Below are positions 8,612 through 17,860 of a stretch of DNA of 64,000 bases, in pieces. The position numbers and the translations under genes were made by a program. This DNA is from CALGDE01 sp964655355 (GTDB lineage Bacteria; Cyanobacteriota; Cyanobacteriia; CACIAM-69d), in the NCBI GenBank assembly GCA_964655355.1, contig CAZZMD010000021.1, forward strand, positions 1 through 64,000. Reading direction: 5' to 3'. How positions within the stretch are numbered: position 1 is the first letter of the stretch; the number at the start of each line of letters is the position of its first letter. Under the pieces are notes generated by a model. The model was not told the DNA's origin and made no database searches. It saw only the letters and a program-made list of their open reading frames with translations.

Positions 8612-11600
8612 TTGTATATTAAGCAGGTTGACATCACAAACTTTAAGTCCTTCGGGGGAACGGTGGCGGTGTCGCTGTTGCCGGGCTTTACGGTGATCTC
8701 GGGTCCGAATGGGTCGGGGAAGTCGAATATTTTGGATGCCCTGTTGTTTGCCCTGGGGCTGTCGTCGTCTAAGGGGATGCGGGCGGAGCGGTTGCCGGAT
8801 TTGGTGAATCACGGCCAGACCAGCAAGAAGGGACGGGGTACGGTCGAGGCGACGGTGGAGGTGACGTTTGATTTGAGTGAGGAGGCGACGGCGATCGCCG
8901 CGGCCGAAGCTCGTCCTGTCGCCGCTCACCCTGTCGAGACCCAATCCCTAGGCAGTGATGATTTTGACTCTGATGCTGATGGCTCTGATGCCGGTGACTC
9001 TGATTCCGATGACCTTGACTCTGATTTAGATGAGGCTGACGGTGTCGATGATATTGACGGTGCCGATAGTGTTGGTGATGCGGACGATGCCCTGGGGGAT
9101 GGGGCGATCGTCTTTGGGGATGGGTTGCGAGATGAGGAGGGAAATCCCCTCCATGAATGGACGGTGATGCGGAAGTTGCGGGTGACCCAACAGGGGACCT
9201 ATACGTCTAATTATTATGTGAACGGTCGGCCGGCGACGTTGACGGAGTTGCATCAGCAGTTGGCGGCGCTGCGGATTTATCCCGAGGGCTACAACATTGT
9301 GCTCCAGGGGGATGTGACCAGCATTATTACGATGAATGCGCGGGAGCGGCGGCAGATCATCGACGAGATGGCGGGGGTGGCGAATTTTGATCGCAAGATT
9401 GAGCAGACTCGCAAAACCCTGGAAGAAGTAAAAGAGCGGGAGGAGCGCTGTCGGATTTTAGAGGGGGAGTTGCAAGAGCGGTGTGAGCGGTTGGCGGGTG
9501 ATCGCCAGAAGGCGCTGAAGTATCAAAAATTAAAGGAAGAGCTGGCGGAGAAGAACGGCTGGGAACAGGTGTTGCGTTGGCAGGTGGACCGGGCGGCGAT
9601 TGTGCAGGGGGAGGCGCAGTTGGAGCGCGATCGCCAAGAAATTGAACGGTTGGGGGAGGCGATCGCGGCGGCGGAAGAGAAGGCGCGTCAAACGGGGTTA
9701 CAGCTCAACGAGTTAAACCAGCAAGTGAAGGCGTTAGGGGAGTCGGAGCAGCGGGAATTACAGACCCAGTTGGCTAATCAGCAGGCGCAGTTGACGGTGT
9801 TGCAACGGCGATCGCACGAGTTGTTAAACGATGGGGCCGCTGCAGACGTAGAAATTAAGCGACTGGGGGCGGAATTTAATCAGTTGGGATCCCAGGTGTC
9901 GACGCTGACGCAGCAGGAGCCGACGGCGGTGCAGGGGGTGCAGCAAGCTCAGGAAAGTTGCGATCGCCTCAGCAGTACGGTGGAATCTCAACGGGATGCG
10001 GCGGCGAAGTTGGCGGAGGAATCCCAGGCGTGGATTGCGGAGCAAACGGATTTGCGGCACCAGATTGACGGGTTGCAGGCGCAATTGACGCCGTTGCAGA
10101 GTGAGCAGACCCGGTTACAGGAGCGGCTGGAGCAGCTGGTGGGACAGCGGGGATCGCGGGATCAGGAGCTGGCGGAAATTGAGGCGGAGTTGGGCGATCG
10201 CCGGGGGACGCGGGATCAGTTGGCGTTGACGGTGGATCCTAAGCAGGCGCAGATTCAAACTCTGGTGGAGGCGGTCGCTGGGGCGGAGCAGGAGGTGCAA
10301 ATTCAGACCCAGACCCGCGATCGCCTTTTGAATGAACAGCGGCAAAAGCAGCGCCAGTTGGACAAGTTGGAGGCGCAGGCCCAGGCAATTCAAGAAGCCC
10401 AGGGCACCCATGCCACCCAGGTGCTGATCCAGAGTGGGCTCCAGGGATTGCATGGCTTGGTGGCCCAGTTGGGGCAGGTGGAGCCGAAGTTTCAGACGGC
10501 GCTGGAGATTGCGGCGGGGGCGCGGTTGGCTTATTTGGTGGTGGATGATGACCGGGTGGCGGCGGAGGCGATCGCTTGGTTGAAGCAGCAGCGGGCGGGG
10601 CGATCGACGTTTTTGCCCCTCACGAAATTTCCGGCGGATTCGGGGCGAAATAGTGGTCCTATGGCCCGTCCCCAGGGCACTCGGCTGGCGACCCAACGCG
10701 GTGGGCGCGGTGATGGCTGGGTGGATTATGCGGTGAATTTGGTTACGTTTGAACCGGATTATCAGGGCATTTTTGAGTACGTATTTGGCTCGACGGTGGT
10801 GTTTGAGTCCATTGACCAGGCGCGGCGCAATCTCGGTAAATATCGCATGGTGACCCTGGAGGGGGAGTTGCTGGAAACCAGTGGGGCGATGACCGGGGGC
10901 AGTCTCAGTCGGCGGCGGGGGGGCGTCCATTTTGGTACCCGGGGCGCATCTCTCAAAGAATCGCGGGAGATGACGGAGTTGAGCGATCGCTTGGCAGAGA
11001 TTGAACAAGTTCTAGAGCGCTGCAATATTGCCCTCACCCAAGCCAATCTCGATCTGAAAGAGCATACGAAAAAATTAGGGGAGGCGCGTCAGGGTTATCA
11101 GGGGGATCACCAGCGGTTGGAGTCGGTGAAGCGGGAAGTGGCGGCGTTGGAACGGCGATTGGAAGCCCGGCAGTTGGAGCGCGATCGCCTGGTGGCGGAA
11201 CAGCAGACCAGTGAGGAACGGTTGGCGGTGTTGACCCCCCAAATCCCTGAGGTTGAAACCGCGTTGGTGGCGTTGCAGGAAAAATTGCGATCGCTTGAAA
11301 CCAGTGGGTCCCATGACGAGTGGCAGCAGACCCAGACCTTGATTCGCTCCCAGGAAACTCAGTTGCAGGTGGCGCAGCAGAATTTGGCGGCGGCGAATCA
11401 GGCGTTGCAGGAGTTGCATAATCAGCGCGATCGCCTGGTGGAACGTCAGGAACAAACTCAAGCTCGCCAACAGCAGTTGCAGCAGGAGCAGGGGGGGCGT
11501 CAGGACGAACGGGAACAGGTGACCCAGCAAACGGCGGCGGCGAACCGGACGATCCAGGAATTGCAGGACCAAATTAAGGAGTTGGATAAGGTGCTGGGGG

Positions 11601-12475
11601 AAACCCAGAAACAGCGCGACCAGCTAGAGGATGCCTATCGCAATCAAAAATTGCGGGTGCAGGAGTTGGTTTTGGAACGGCGGCAACGGCGGGAGCAAAG
11701 GACGGAGCGGGAGGCGGGGCTCGCGGAAAAACGCACCCAAATCGCTGAGCAGTTTGCTAATTTGCCGGATCCGTTGCCGGAAATTCCTAATTTCGATCCT
11801 GAGAACCCCGGGGAGCCCACTCGGGTAGTTGCCCTTTTGGAGAATTTACAGAAATCGTTGCGATCGCTCCAGCGGCGGATTGAAGCGTTGGAGCCGGTGA
11901 ATATGCTGGCTTTGCAGGAGTATGATCGGGTGCGTGATCGCCTGGAACAACTGAGCGGCAAGTTGGAAACTTTGGAGCAGGAACGCACGGAATTGTTATT
12001 GCGGGCGGAGAATTTTGCGACGCTGCGTTTCCAAGCGTTCAAGGAAACGTTTGATGCGGTGGATAAGAATTTTCGGGTGATTTTTGCTGAGTTGTCCCAA
12101 GGGGATGGACGTTTGCAGCTCGATAATCCTCAGGATCCCCTGGCGGGTGGCCTTAATCTGGTTGCTCACCCTAAAGGTAAGCCGGTTCAGCGGTTGACCT
12201 CTATGTCTGGGGGGGAGAAATCTCTGACCTCCTTGAGCTTTATTTTTGCGCTGCAACGATATCGCCCCTCGCCGTTCTATGCCTTCGATGAGGTGGATAT
12301 GTTCCTCGACGGTGCCAATGTGGAGCGGTTGGCGAAGATGGTGACCCGGCAGGCTCAGCAGGCACAATTTATCGTCGTCAGTCTGCGGCGTCCGACTATT
12401 GAGGCGAGCGATCGCACCATCGGCGTCACCCAAGCCCGCGGTGCCCATACCCAAGTCCTCGGTATTGCTTTGTGA
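8612..12475 (+). CDS. smc: Chromosome segregation protein SMC
   Basis: SMC is the coiled-coil ATPase core of the bacterial condensin SMC-ScpAB, which organises and segregates chromosomes. The 1287-residue protein has Walker A GPNGSGKSN (31-39), two long Gln/Glu/Arg-rich coiled coils, a hinge near residues 600-760, the signature LTSMSGGEKSLTSLSF and Walker B FYAFDEVDMFLDG near the C-terminus. The start codon is TTG; it gives the family-typical N-terminus MYIKQVDITNFKSFGG, whereas no in-frame ATG lies close by. Odd: about 58 residues (112-170) of Asp/Ser/Gly-rich sequence are inserted in the N-terminal head between the Walker A region and HEWTVMRKLRV. It makes the protein roughly 100 residues longer than typical SMCs. 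No scpA or scpB is adjacent. Confidence 0.96.
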   Translation: MYIKQVDITNFKSFGGTVAVSLLPGFTVISGPNGSGKSNILDALLFALGLSSSKGMRAERLPDLVNHGQTSKKGRGTVEATVEVTFDLSEEATAIAAAEARPVAAHPVETQSLGSDDFDSDADGSDAGDSDSDDLDSDLDEADGVDDIDGADSVGDADDALGDGAIVFGDGLRDEEGNPLHEWTVMRKLRVTQQGTYTSNYYVNGRPATLTELHQQLAALRIYPEGYNIVLQGDVTSIITMNARERRQIIDEMAGVANFDRKIEQTRKTLEEVKEREERCRILEGELQERCERLAGDRQKALKYQKLKEELAEKNGWEQVLRWQVDRAAIVQGEAQLERDRQEIERLGEAIAAAEEKARQTGLQLNELNQQVKALGESEQRELQTQLANQQAQLTVLQRRSHELLNDGAAADVEIKRLGAEFNQLGSQVSTLTQQEPTAVQGVQQAQESCDRLSSTVESQRDAAAKLAEESQAWIAEQTDLRHQIDGLQAQLTPLQSEQTRLQERLEQLVGQRGSRDQELAEIEAELGDRRGTRDQLALTVDPKQAQIQTLVEAVAGAEQEVQIQTQTRDRLLNEQRQKQRQLDKLEAQAQAIQEAQGTHATQVLIQSGLQGLHGLVAQLGQVEPKFQTALEIAAGARLAYLVVDDDRVAAEAIAWLKQQRAGRSTFLPLTKFPADSGRNSGPMARPQGTRLATQRGGRGDGWVDYAVNLVTFEPDYQGIFEYVFGSTVVFESIDQARRNLGKYRMVTLEGELLETSGAMTGGSLSRRRGGVHFGTRGASLKESREMTELSDRLAEIEQVLERCNIALTQANLDLKEHTKKLGEARQGYQGDHQRLESVKREVAALERRLEARQLERDRLVAEQQTSEERLAVLTPQIPEVETALVALQEKLRSLETSGSHDEWQQTQTLIRSQETQLQVAQQNLAAANQALQELHNQRDRLVERQEQTQARQQQLQQEQGGRQDEREQVTQQTAAANRTIQELQDQIKELDKVLGETQKQRDQLEDAYRNQKLRVQELVLERRQRREQRTEREAGLAEKRTQIAEQFANLPDPLPEIPNFDPENPGEPTRVVALLENLQKSLRSLQRRIEALEPVNMLALQEYDRVRDRLEQLSGKLETLEQERTELLLRAENFATLRFQAFKETFDAVDKNFRVIFAELSQGDGRLQLDNPQDPLAGGLNLVAHPKGKPVQRLTSMSGGEKSLTSLSFIFALQRYRPSPFYAFDEVDMFLDGANVERLAKMVTRQAQQAQFIVVSLRRPTIEASDRTIGVTQARGAHTQVLGIAL

Positions 12476-12746
12476 GGTCGAAGGAAATGTCGAAAAAAGT
12501 GCCACAGAAACATGGAGGGAGTGGGGATAATGTTGCGGGCGATCGCACCACCGCCTCCAAAGGGCGATCGCCACGCCTCTACTCACAAGCGATCGCCCAA
12601 GCCCCATAGCTTAGGTCACAACGGAACGAGCGCTCGCAATACCATCCCATCGTCCGAAGCAATATCGTGTCATATCTTCAGAAGGGCGCTTATAGAAACG
12701 CGACGGCTTCCATCAGGTCCATCGAAAACATCCGGCTACGACGCGT

Positions 12747-13664
12747 CTAAGAGCCGATGGAAAAACGGTCAACTATTTCCGGCAGCAACGCATTCAGTGG
12801 GTTGCCCTCGAGGTTAAGGGATCCCAGGGAGGGCAGTTGGCTAATTTCCAGCGGCAACTCATTCAGCTGGTTATGGCTGAGGTCAAGGGAGTGTAGAGAG
12901 GTCAGCTGTCCTATCTCCGGCGGCAACTCATCCAGCTGATTATGGTTAACCTCAAGGGAGTGTAGAGAGGCCAGTTGTCCTATCTCCGGCGGCAACTTAC
13001 TCAGCCGATTGACGTTGAAGTAAAGGAATTCTAGAGAGGTCAGCTGCCCTATCTCCGGCGGCAACTTACTTAATCGATTTCTGTGGAGGAGCAGCTTTTT
13101 GAGAGAGGTCAGTTGGCCAATTTCCGGCGGCAGCTCACTCAGCAGGTTGACGATAATGGCAAGGGTGGTCAGAGAAGTGAGTTGGCCAATTTCTGGCAGT
13201 AACTCCTCCAACATATTCATCCCGATGCTAAGAGTGGTCAGGGAGGTGAGCTGGCCAATTTCCGGCGGTAACTCCTCCAGCGCATTACCGCCAAGTGTAA
13301 GATGGGTGAGGGAAGGGAGTTGGCAAACTTCAGGCGGTAAATCAAACAGCCGGTTGGAGCTGAGGTCAAGGGTGGTAAGGGATGTTAGTTGGCTGAATTC
13401 GTGAGGAAGCTCACTCAACTTGTTCTTGCTCAGGGAAAGCGTGGTCAGAGACTTCAGTTGGCCAATTTCCGACGGTAGTCGTGTCAGAGAATTGCCTACT
13501 GCCCCTCCTACTCCACGAGTTTTCCCCAACACCAAGGTTTCTAACTGGGTCAGCCCACCGATAGCTGCAGGCAACTCCTCAAGTTCCATGCCTGATAGGT
13601 CGAGTTTCTTCCAACATTCAGCCTTCGCCTGGGCAATCAGTTCCAGCGCCCTATTTTGTGTCAT
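12747..13664 (-). CDS. Leucine-rich repeat protein (Roco-type LRRs, no ROC domain)
   Basis: A 305-residue protein made almost wholly of 23-residue leucine-rich repeats. After a cap (ALELIAQAKAE, then KKLDLSGMELEELP) come about 11-12 repeats of the form TSLxxLxLxxNxLxxLPPEIGQL. One early repeat is enlarged by a Gly/Val-rich insertion (about residues 50-60). It ends GNPLNALLPEIVDRFSIGS. The cap and repeat type match the N-terminal half of cyanobacterial Roco (LRR-ROC-COR) proteins, but the frame stops where a ROC GTPase would begin, and no GTPase motif follows downstream. It may be a stand-alone adaptor or a truncated Roco protein. The ATG at 13664 is preferred over the GTG at 13673. The 69-bp period is obvious in the DNA. 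Confidence 0.88.
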   Translation of the reverse strand: MTQNRALELIAQAKAECWKKLDLSGMELEELPAAIGGLTQLETLVLGKTRGVGGAVGNSLTRLPSEIGQLKSLTTLSLSKNKLSELPHEFSQLTSLTTLDLSSNRLFDLPPEVCQLPSLTHLTLGGNALEELPPEIGQLTSLTTLSIGMNMLEELLPEIGQLTSLTTLAIIVNLLSELPPEIGQLTSLKKLLLHRNRLSKLPPEIGQLTSLEFLYFNVNRLSKLPPEIGQLASLHSLEVNHNQLDELPPEIGQLTSLHSLDLSHNQLNELPLEISQLPSLGSLNLEGNPLNALLPEIVDRFSIGS

Positions 13665-13740
13665 GACCCTCACCCGCGATCACAAGATCTCCGCTTCATT
13701 CTATTCATCGGAGTTTGGCTAGGGCAATTAGGGGGTCTGA

Positions 13741-13959
13741 TGCGATCCAATAAAAGCCATCTCCGGAACTGTCAGAGAAATCCCGCAGGAATTGGTATTA
13801 GGAGACGATCATCCCAACACCCAAATCGTCACCGAAAACTTTCAAATCTTCATCCAGAGGGTCATCGATAACCAGCAAACTGACCAACTCTCCGACCATC
13901 CCTTTACCCAAGCTCTTCTGCAAAAACTCACCTCCCGATCGCCCCAAACCGACGATTAA
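13741..13959 (+). pseudogene. Remnant of a TPR (kinesin-light-chain-like) protein C-terminus
   Basis: No intact gene is present. One frame reads open from about 13741 to a TAA at 13957-13959, without a usable start and with stops just upstream. Its middle, LGDDHPNTQIVTENFQIF, matches the LGxDHPxTxxxxxNLxxL signature of kinesin-light-chain-type tetratricopeptide repeats. The tail (QALLQKLTS) resembles the natural C-terminus of cyanobacterial TPR effector proteins. I read it as the decayed 3' end of a TPR gene, lying beside the LRR gene. Moderate confidence, because the fragment is short. Confidence 0.55.
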
Positions 13960-14021
13960 CTTCATTCTCAGATTCAAGCGCACGACTAGAATTGAATCGT
14001 CCTTGCAATGGGTGTGGCGTG

Positions 14022-15452
14022 ATGAAGCTTTGGAAATCCTTAGCCTTGACGGCAATGATGACGCAATTGTCGATGGGGGCGACGGGGGCGATCGCTGCGG
14101 GTCCCCTAGCCCAGTCCACGGAACCCCAAGAAACCTTTCGTGCCCAGCCGATTCTCCCCTTGCCCGGCGGTCTGGACGACGTACTTACGTTTAATAGCAA
14201 TAGCCCGGAACTGGTATTAGCGCCGGGGATTTTATTGTCCGCCTTTCCCCCGGACGGTATGGCGTCCCCCGAGGCGCATTTGAGTGTGCCCCTGGGCGAT
14301 CGCTTTGACCTGTTTGCGCACCATATTGCAAAAGCCACTCTCCCGGACGACGACCCTGAACGGCTGCGCACCCTCTATATCGGGATTATTGTGAAAAACC
14401 CGGGCACCGAACCGGTCACGGTGCATATCCTCCAGGGGGCTAGCTATCTCAGTCAGCCCGATGCGCCATTTATTGACCTACCGGCGATCGTGCCCAATCC
14501 CGACAGCGCCGTATATTCCGGGCCGGGCAGTCGCGCGACGGATATGGTCTTGCGGGGAAAACGGCAGGCAGATTTACCCGCCAGCATTGAGATCCCCCCC
14601 GGCGAGCATCGAATGTTGTTAAATCTGCCCATCCCGATCGCCCCGTTCGATCCGCCGATTAATGGGCGATCGACGTTTTTGCGATTGCGCAGTACGGGAT
14701 CGGTCTATGTGGCGAGCCTGGCGGATTTTGCCAAGGTGGATGATGCCGGCAATGAGCAACCACCCACCTTGGACCATTGGCAAAATTTACTAGAGACCGG
14801 TCAGCTCTCAAGTCCCCGCGATCGCGCGCCCACGCCGCCCGACAAACCCGGCGGTATTATTTACGGTCGGGTGGCGGGGATCGCCCGGGGTTCCCAATGG
14901 CGCGGCACTCTTACAGATCAGGGGGCGGATCAGGGGGGCGATCGCCTGACCATTCCCGCTCCTGGAGAGTATGTGTCCTATGGGCTGAGTCTGCTGCGGG
15001 GGGGGCGCATGGGCACCGGTCAAAATCAAACGGCGGAAATGATTGCCCGCTATCCTGACACCGCCTATGAAGCCCACGGCAATTATGCGATTCAATATGC
15101 CCTGAAATTACCCTTGCAAAATACGAGCGATCGCCCCCGTACGGTCCATCTCAGCCTGGAAACCCCGATTAAATTTGATCAATTTACCGGCAGCGTTATT
15201 ACGGGGCTGCGATTTTTCGAGCCGCTCCCCAATCGCACTTTTTTCCGGGGGACGGTCCGCGTTCGCTATACCGACGCCGATGGTCGCCCTCATACTCGTT
15301 ATACCCACCTGGTGCAAAAGCGAGGGCAACGGGATGGACGCCTTGCGACCTTTACCCTGCCCCCCAACAGTCATCAATTTGCGTCGGTGGATTTCCTCTA
15401 CCCTCCCGATGCGTCGCCCCCGCAAATGCTGACGATTTTTACCGCTGAGTAA
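14022..15452 (+). CDS. Exported DUF3370 family protein
   Basis: A secreted protein of 476 residues belonging to the cyanobacterial DUF3370 family, of unknown function. The ATG at 14022 gives a standard signal peptide (MKLWKSLALTAMMTQLS, cleavage near GAIAAGP). The mature part is rich in beta-strand-like sequence. Characteristic pieces include LPGGLDDVLTFNSNSPELV, AHHIAKATLPDDDPERL and FLRLRSTGSVYVASLADFA. No catalytic motif or membrane segment was found after the signal peptide. A surface or periplasmic location is likely. It is a single gene, convergent with the helicase-like gene, 15 bp apart. Confidence 0.85.
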   Translation: MKLWKSLALTAMMTQLSMGATGAIAAGPLAQSTEPQETFRAQPILPLPGGLDDVLTFNSNSPELVLAPGILLSAFPPDGMASPEAHLSVPLGDRFDLFAHHIAKATLPDDDPERLRTLYIGIIVKNPGTEPVTVHILQGASYLSQPDAPFIDLPAIVPNPDSAVYSGPGSRATDMVLRGKRQADLPASIEIPPGEHRMLLNLPIPIAPFDPPINGRSTFLRLRSTGSVYVASLADFAKVDDAGNEQPPTLDHWQNLLETGQLSSPRDRAPTPPDKPGGIIYGRVAGIARGSQWRGTLTDQGADQGGDRLTIPAPGEYVSYGLSLLRGGRMGTGQNQTAEMIARYPDTAYEAHGNYAIQYALKLPLQNTSDRPRTVHLSLETPIKFDQFTGSVITGLRFFEPLPNRTFFRGTVRVRYTDADGRPHTRYTHLVQKRGQRDGRLATFTLPPNSHQFASVDFLYPPDASPPQMLTIFTAE

Positions 15453-15467
15453 CGTTCAAGCCTCAAC

Positions 15468-17774
15468 CTATCGCCCGATGGGATTATGTCGCCAGGGGGC
15501 TAGGGGACCGTCGTGATCTTGTCCCGAGGTGGTGAGATCGCTGTGGCATAGGGTTAGGCGATCGCCCACTCGGCTGAGCAGGTCCTTTAGTAATCGCTCC
15601 ATTCGTTGGCGATCAGTGTCGAGCTGCTGTTCTAGGGTGATGGGCTGACCGTCCCAGTCCCTCAGGAAAAGAGGTGCACCGAAGAGTTGTGCTGCTCCGC
15701 CTTTGGGCCAGAGATTGGAGCCGGCGTCTAACCAAAAATGCCAGGGGTGGGTTTGGTGGGTGGTGCGGTATTGAAAAATGGTGGCAAGGGTGACGGCAGC
15801 GGGTTTGGGTTGCAGAGGCGTGAGGGGCGTCGGATTAGCGGCGATCGCCCCGGTGCGCAGCAGTTGGATAAATTCACGGGTGATGGTGGTTGGATTGGGG
15901 CGCTGACTGGGGCCGGCGAGACGGACCGCAATATCCCAATAGCGTTGGACGGATTCCAGGAGTTCCCGTAAGTCGGTGATGCGATCGCCCGGGATATTTC
16001 CTCCGTGCCAGAGAAATTGCTGGATAGCTTGGTCCAGGATGACCAGGGGGGGCGCAACGCCTAGCGTTTTTTGCTGTTGGCGGCGATCGGTGACCCAATG
16101 GCGGATGGTTTCGTAGGCGCGGGTGGCTTGGTAGCCGAGGCGATCCCAGCGGGCATAGTTTTCCACGGGTTCTAATTCCGCTGATTCTGGCTTAAAACAA
16201 AAATCCGCCAGCAGCCCCGCTCGCACGGGATCGATCGCCGATAGGGATTTGACGTTGGGGGCCCGTTCGGTTTCATTGTCATCGTCATCGTCGGGGAATG
16301 GCTCGGGCAATTGCTCGGACCAGGCTTGGCGTTTCGCTTGCTCCGCCGGTGGAAATTGGGTCAGCACCACCAGCATTTCCGCGATCGCATTCCGATCAAT
16401 TAAGATTTCTAGCCCGTCATAGACCAGCCCCAATAGCGTCAACAGCGATCGCACTTGGGGCTGTTCAATCAGTGGGCGTTGATCGTTGAGGCAATGGACC
16501 TCAATTTTGCGCTCGTTCAAAATTCGCGTTAGGGCATAGCGGGCGGTGCCATCCAAACCGGGGCCAATGACGGCAATATCCTCCGGTTTTGCCTTGCCCT
16601 GCTCGATGGCCAGGGCGATCGCCTCCGCCGTTTCCCGCAGAAGTTGCCCCCGCGAAATTGTTTCAATGGTTTTGATATGGGGCGTCTCGCCATCGTCCCC
16701 GTAATAGTCCCCATACAATAATCCGCCGGGGCTTTCCCCCGTTAAAGCGGGCGCGGTAAACCACAGCATCGGATTATTCACCGCTTGCAAAATTGGATCA
16801 ATGACGGGAGCCAAGGGGCGTTGATCTGGGGCAGATAGTTGGACGGGCTCGCAATGTTGGGCGATCGCATCCATTGCCATTGGATCCGCCCCCAACCCCA
16901 GTCGAGAACATCCACTTTCCCGGTTATGGGTCACAACACCCAGCGCCGCCAATCCCGATTGCGATCCCGATTGCAAGAGCGCTAAGACATCTGCCATCAC
17001 CGCCGGAAAATCGTCCGTATCATCGGCAATCACCCCATGGAATTTTTGTTGTAAATGCGCTTGATATTGGGGATGGGGCAACAACACCTGACCAAATAAG
17101 TCCGCCATGATCCCATAGGTCAACAGCCCCCGCCCTAAACACCAATCTTTCCACTGCATCAATAGCTCGCTCGCTCGCCGCCGCAATCGCTCCCAGACGC
17201 GATCGCCCCCTTCCGGGATCCCCGCCGCCACCCGTTCCGAGATCGCTGGCCAGGGCACTCGCCCCAACCCCGCCAATTGCCCTAAATCCAATAACTGCCG
17301 CACCCACCGCTCCCGACGCGATCGCGGCACCAATTCCGCCGGCGTCATATCCGAGCCCAGTTCTTCGGTGATCAGCTCATCCAAAATGGGATCCCACAAT
17401 TGCCCTGCGAGGCCCTGCTCATTTTCCGATCGCAACAGCAATAGCGATCCCGCCGCGACGCCGAGGGACTCCACCACCAGGGGATAAAACACCATCACCG
17501 CATCTTGAATTAGTCCCAACGGCGTCATGCACGTCACCGACGCCCGTCCCGACGCCACCGATAGCATCTGCCCTTCCAAAGCCTGCGCCGTTTCCCGATT
17601 CGATGCCAACCCCAATACCGACGGTAGCGATCGCCCCCATGGCATGGATTCTCCCGCCGCTTGACTCCCGTCGCAGGCCGCTAACCATTGTTTAAATTCC
17701 GCGATCGCCCGGCTCGTCTTGCCGCTGCCTGTGGGGCCCCCAATCCAGACCCATTGTCGCTGATTCGTTTCCAT
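15468..17774 (-). CDS. AddB/RecC-like P-loop protein (helicase-fold)
   Basis: A 768-residue protein with a UvrD/RecB-like helicase fold. It opens with a P-loop, GGPTGSGKTSRAI. A Walker-B-like strand GVIADDTDDFPA follows near residue 250, where active helicases have DExxD. The second half contains a helicase 2A-like stretch (DIAVIGPGLDG, then a segment ending QRPLIEQPQVRSLL), as in AddB, RecB and PcrA. The last 250 residues (TTHQTHPWHFWLDA, RMERLLKDLLSRVGDRL) also resemble AddB. There is no Fe-S cysteine set and no PD-(D/E)XK nuclease at the C-terminus, and it is shorter than AddB (about 1150). It may be a lineage-specific DNA-repair protein with a degenerate motor. No addA is adjacent. Confidence 0.65.
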   Translation of the reverse strand: METNQRQWVWIGGPTGSGKTSRAIAEFKQWLAACDGSQAAGESMPWGRSLPSVLGLASNRETAQALEGQMLSVASGRASVTCMTPLGLIQDAVMVFYPLVVESLGVAAGSLLLLRSENEQGLAGQLWDPILDELITEELGSDMTPAELVPRSRRERWVRQLLDLGQLAGLGRVPWPAISERVAAGIPEGGDRVWERLRRRASELLMQWKDWCLGRGLLTYGIMADLFGQVLLPHPQYQAHLQQKFHGVIADDTDDFPAVMADVLALLQSGSQSGLAALGVVTHNRESGCSRLGLGADPMAMDAIAQHCEPVQLSAPDQRPLAPVIDPILQAVNNPMLWFTAPALTGESPGGLLYGDYYGDDGETPHIKTIETISRGQLLRETAEAIALAIEQGKAKPEDIAVIGPGLDGTARYALTRILNERKIEVHCLNDQRPLIEQPQVRSLLTLLGLVYDGLEILIDRNAIAEMLVVLTQFPPAEQAKRQAWSEQLPEPFPDDDDDNETERAPNVKSLSAIDPVRAGLLADFCFKPESAELEPVENYARWDRLGYQATRAYETIRHWVTDRRQQQKTLGVAPPLVILDQAIQQFLWHGGNIPGDRITDLRELLESVQRYWDIAVRLAGPSQRPNPTTITREFIQLLRTGAIAANPTPLTPLQPKPAAVTLATIFQYRTTHQTHPWHFWLDAGSNLWPKGGAAQLFGAPLFLRDWDGQPITLEQQLDTDRQRMERLLKDLLSRVGDRLTLCHSDLTTSGQDHDGPLAPWRHNPIGR

Positions 17775-17860
17775 CGCCCGGTCTCCTACTCCCCACCCTC
17801 CCTATTGTGTCTGTTGTCTTGGCTTCCCCAAAACTTTACAGAGGGCGCTAAAACGATAAG

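Noticed and set aside
10115..11008. A 297-codon open frame antisense to smc
   Set aside because: It is rich in Arg, Leu, His and Pro, as expected from the complement of a Gln/Glu-rich coiled-coil gene, and no domain is visible.
12512..12817. A 101-codon frame after smc
   Set aside because: It overlaps the end of the LRR gene on the other strand, is driven by HIP1-derived codons, and shows no homology-like pattern.
12790..13620. Regular repeats of about 69 bp as a CRISPR array
   Set aside because: The periodicity is the coding pattern of 23-residue leucine-rich repeats in one open frame; no constant repeat with variable spacers exists.
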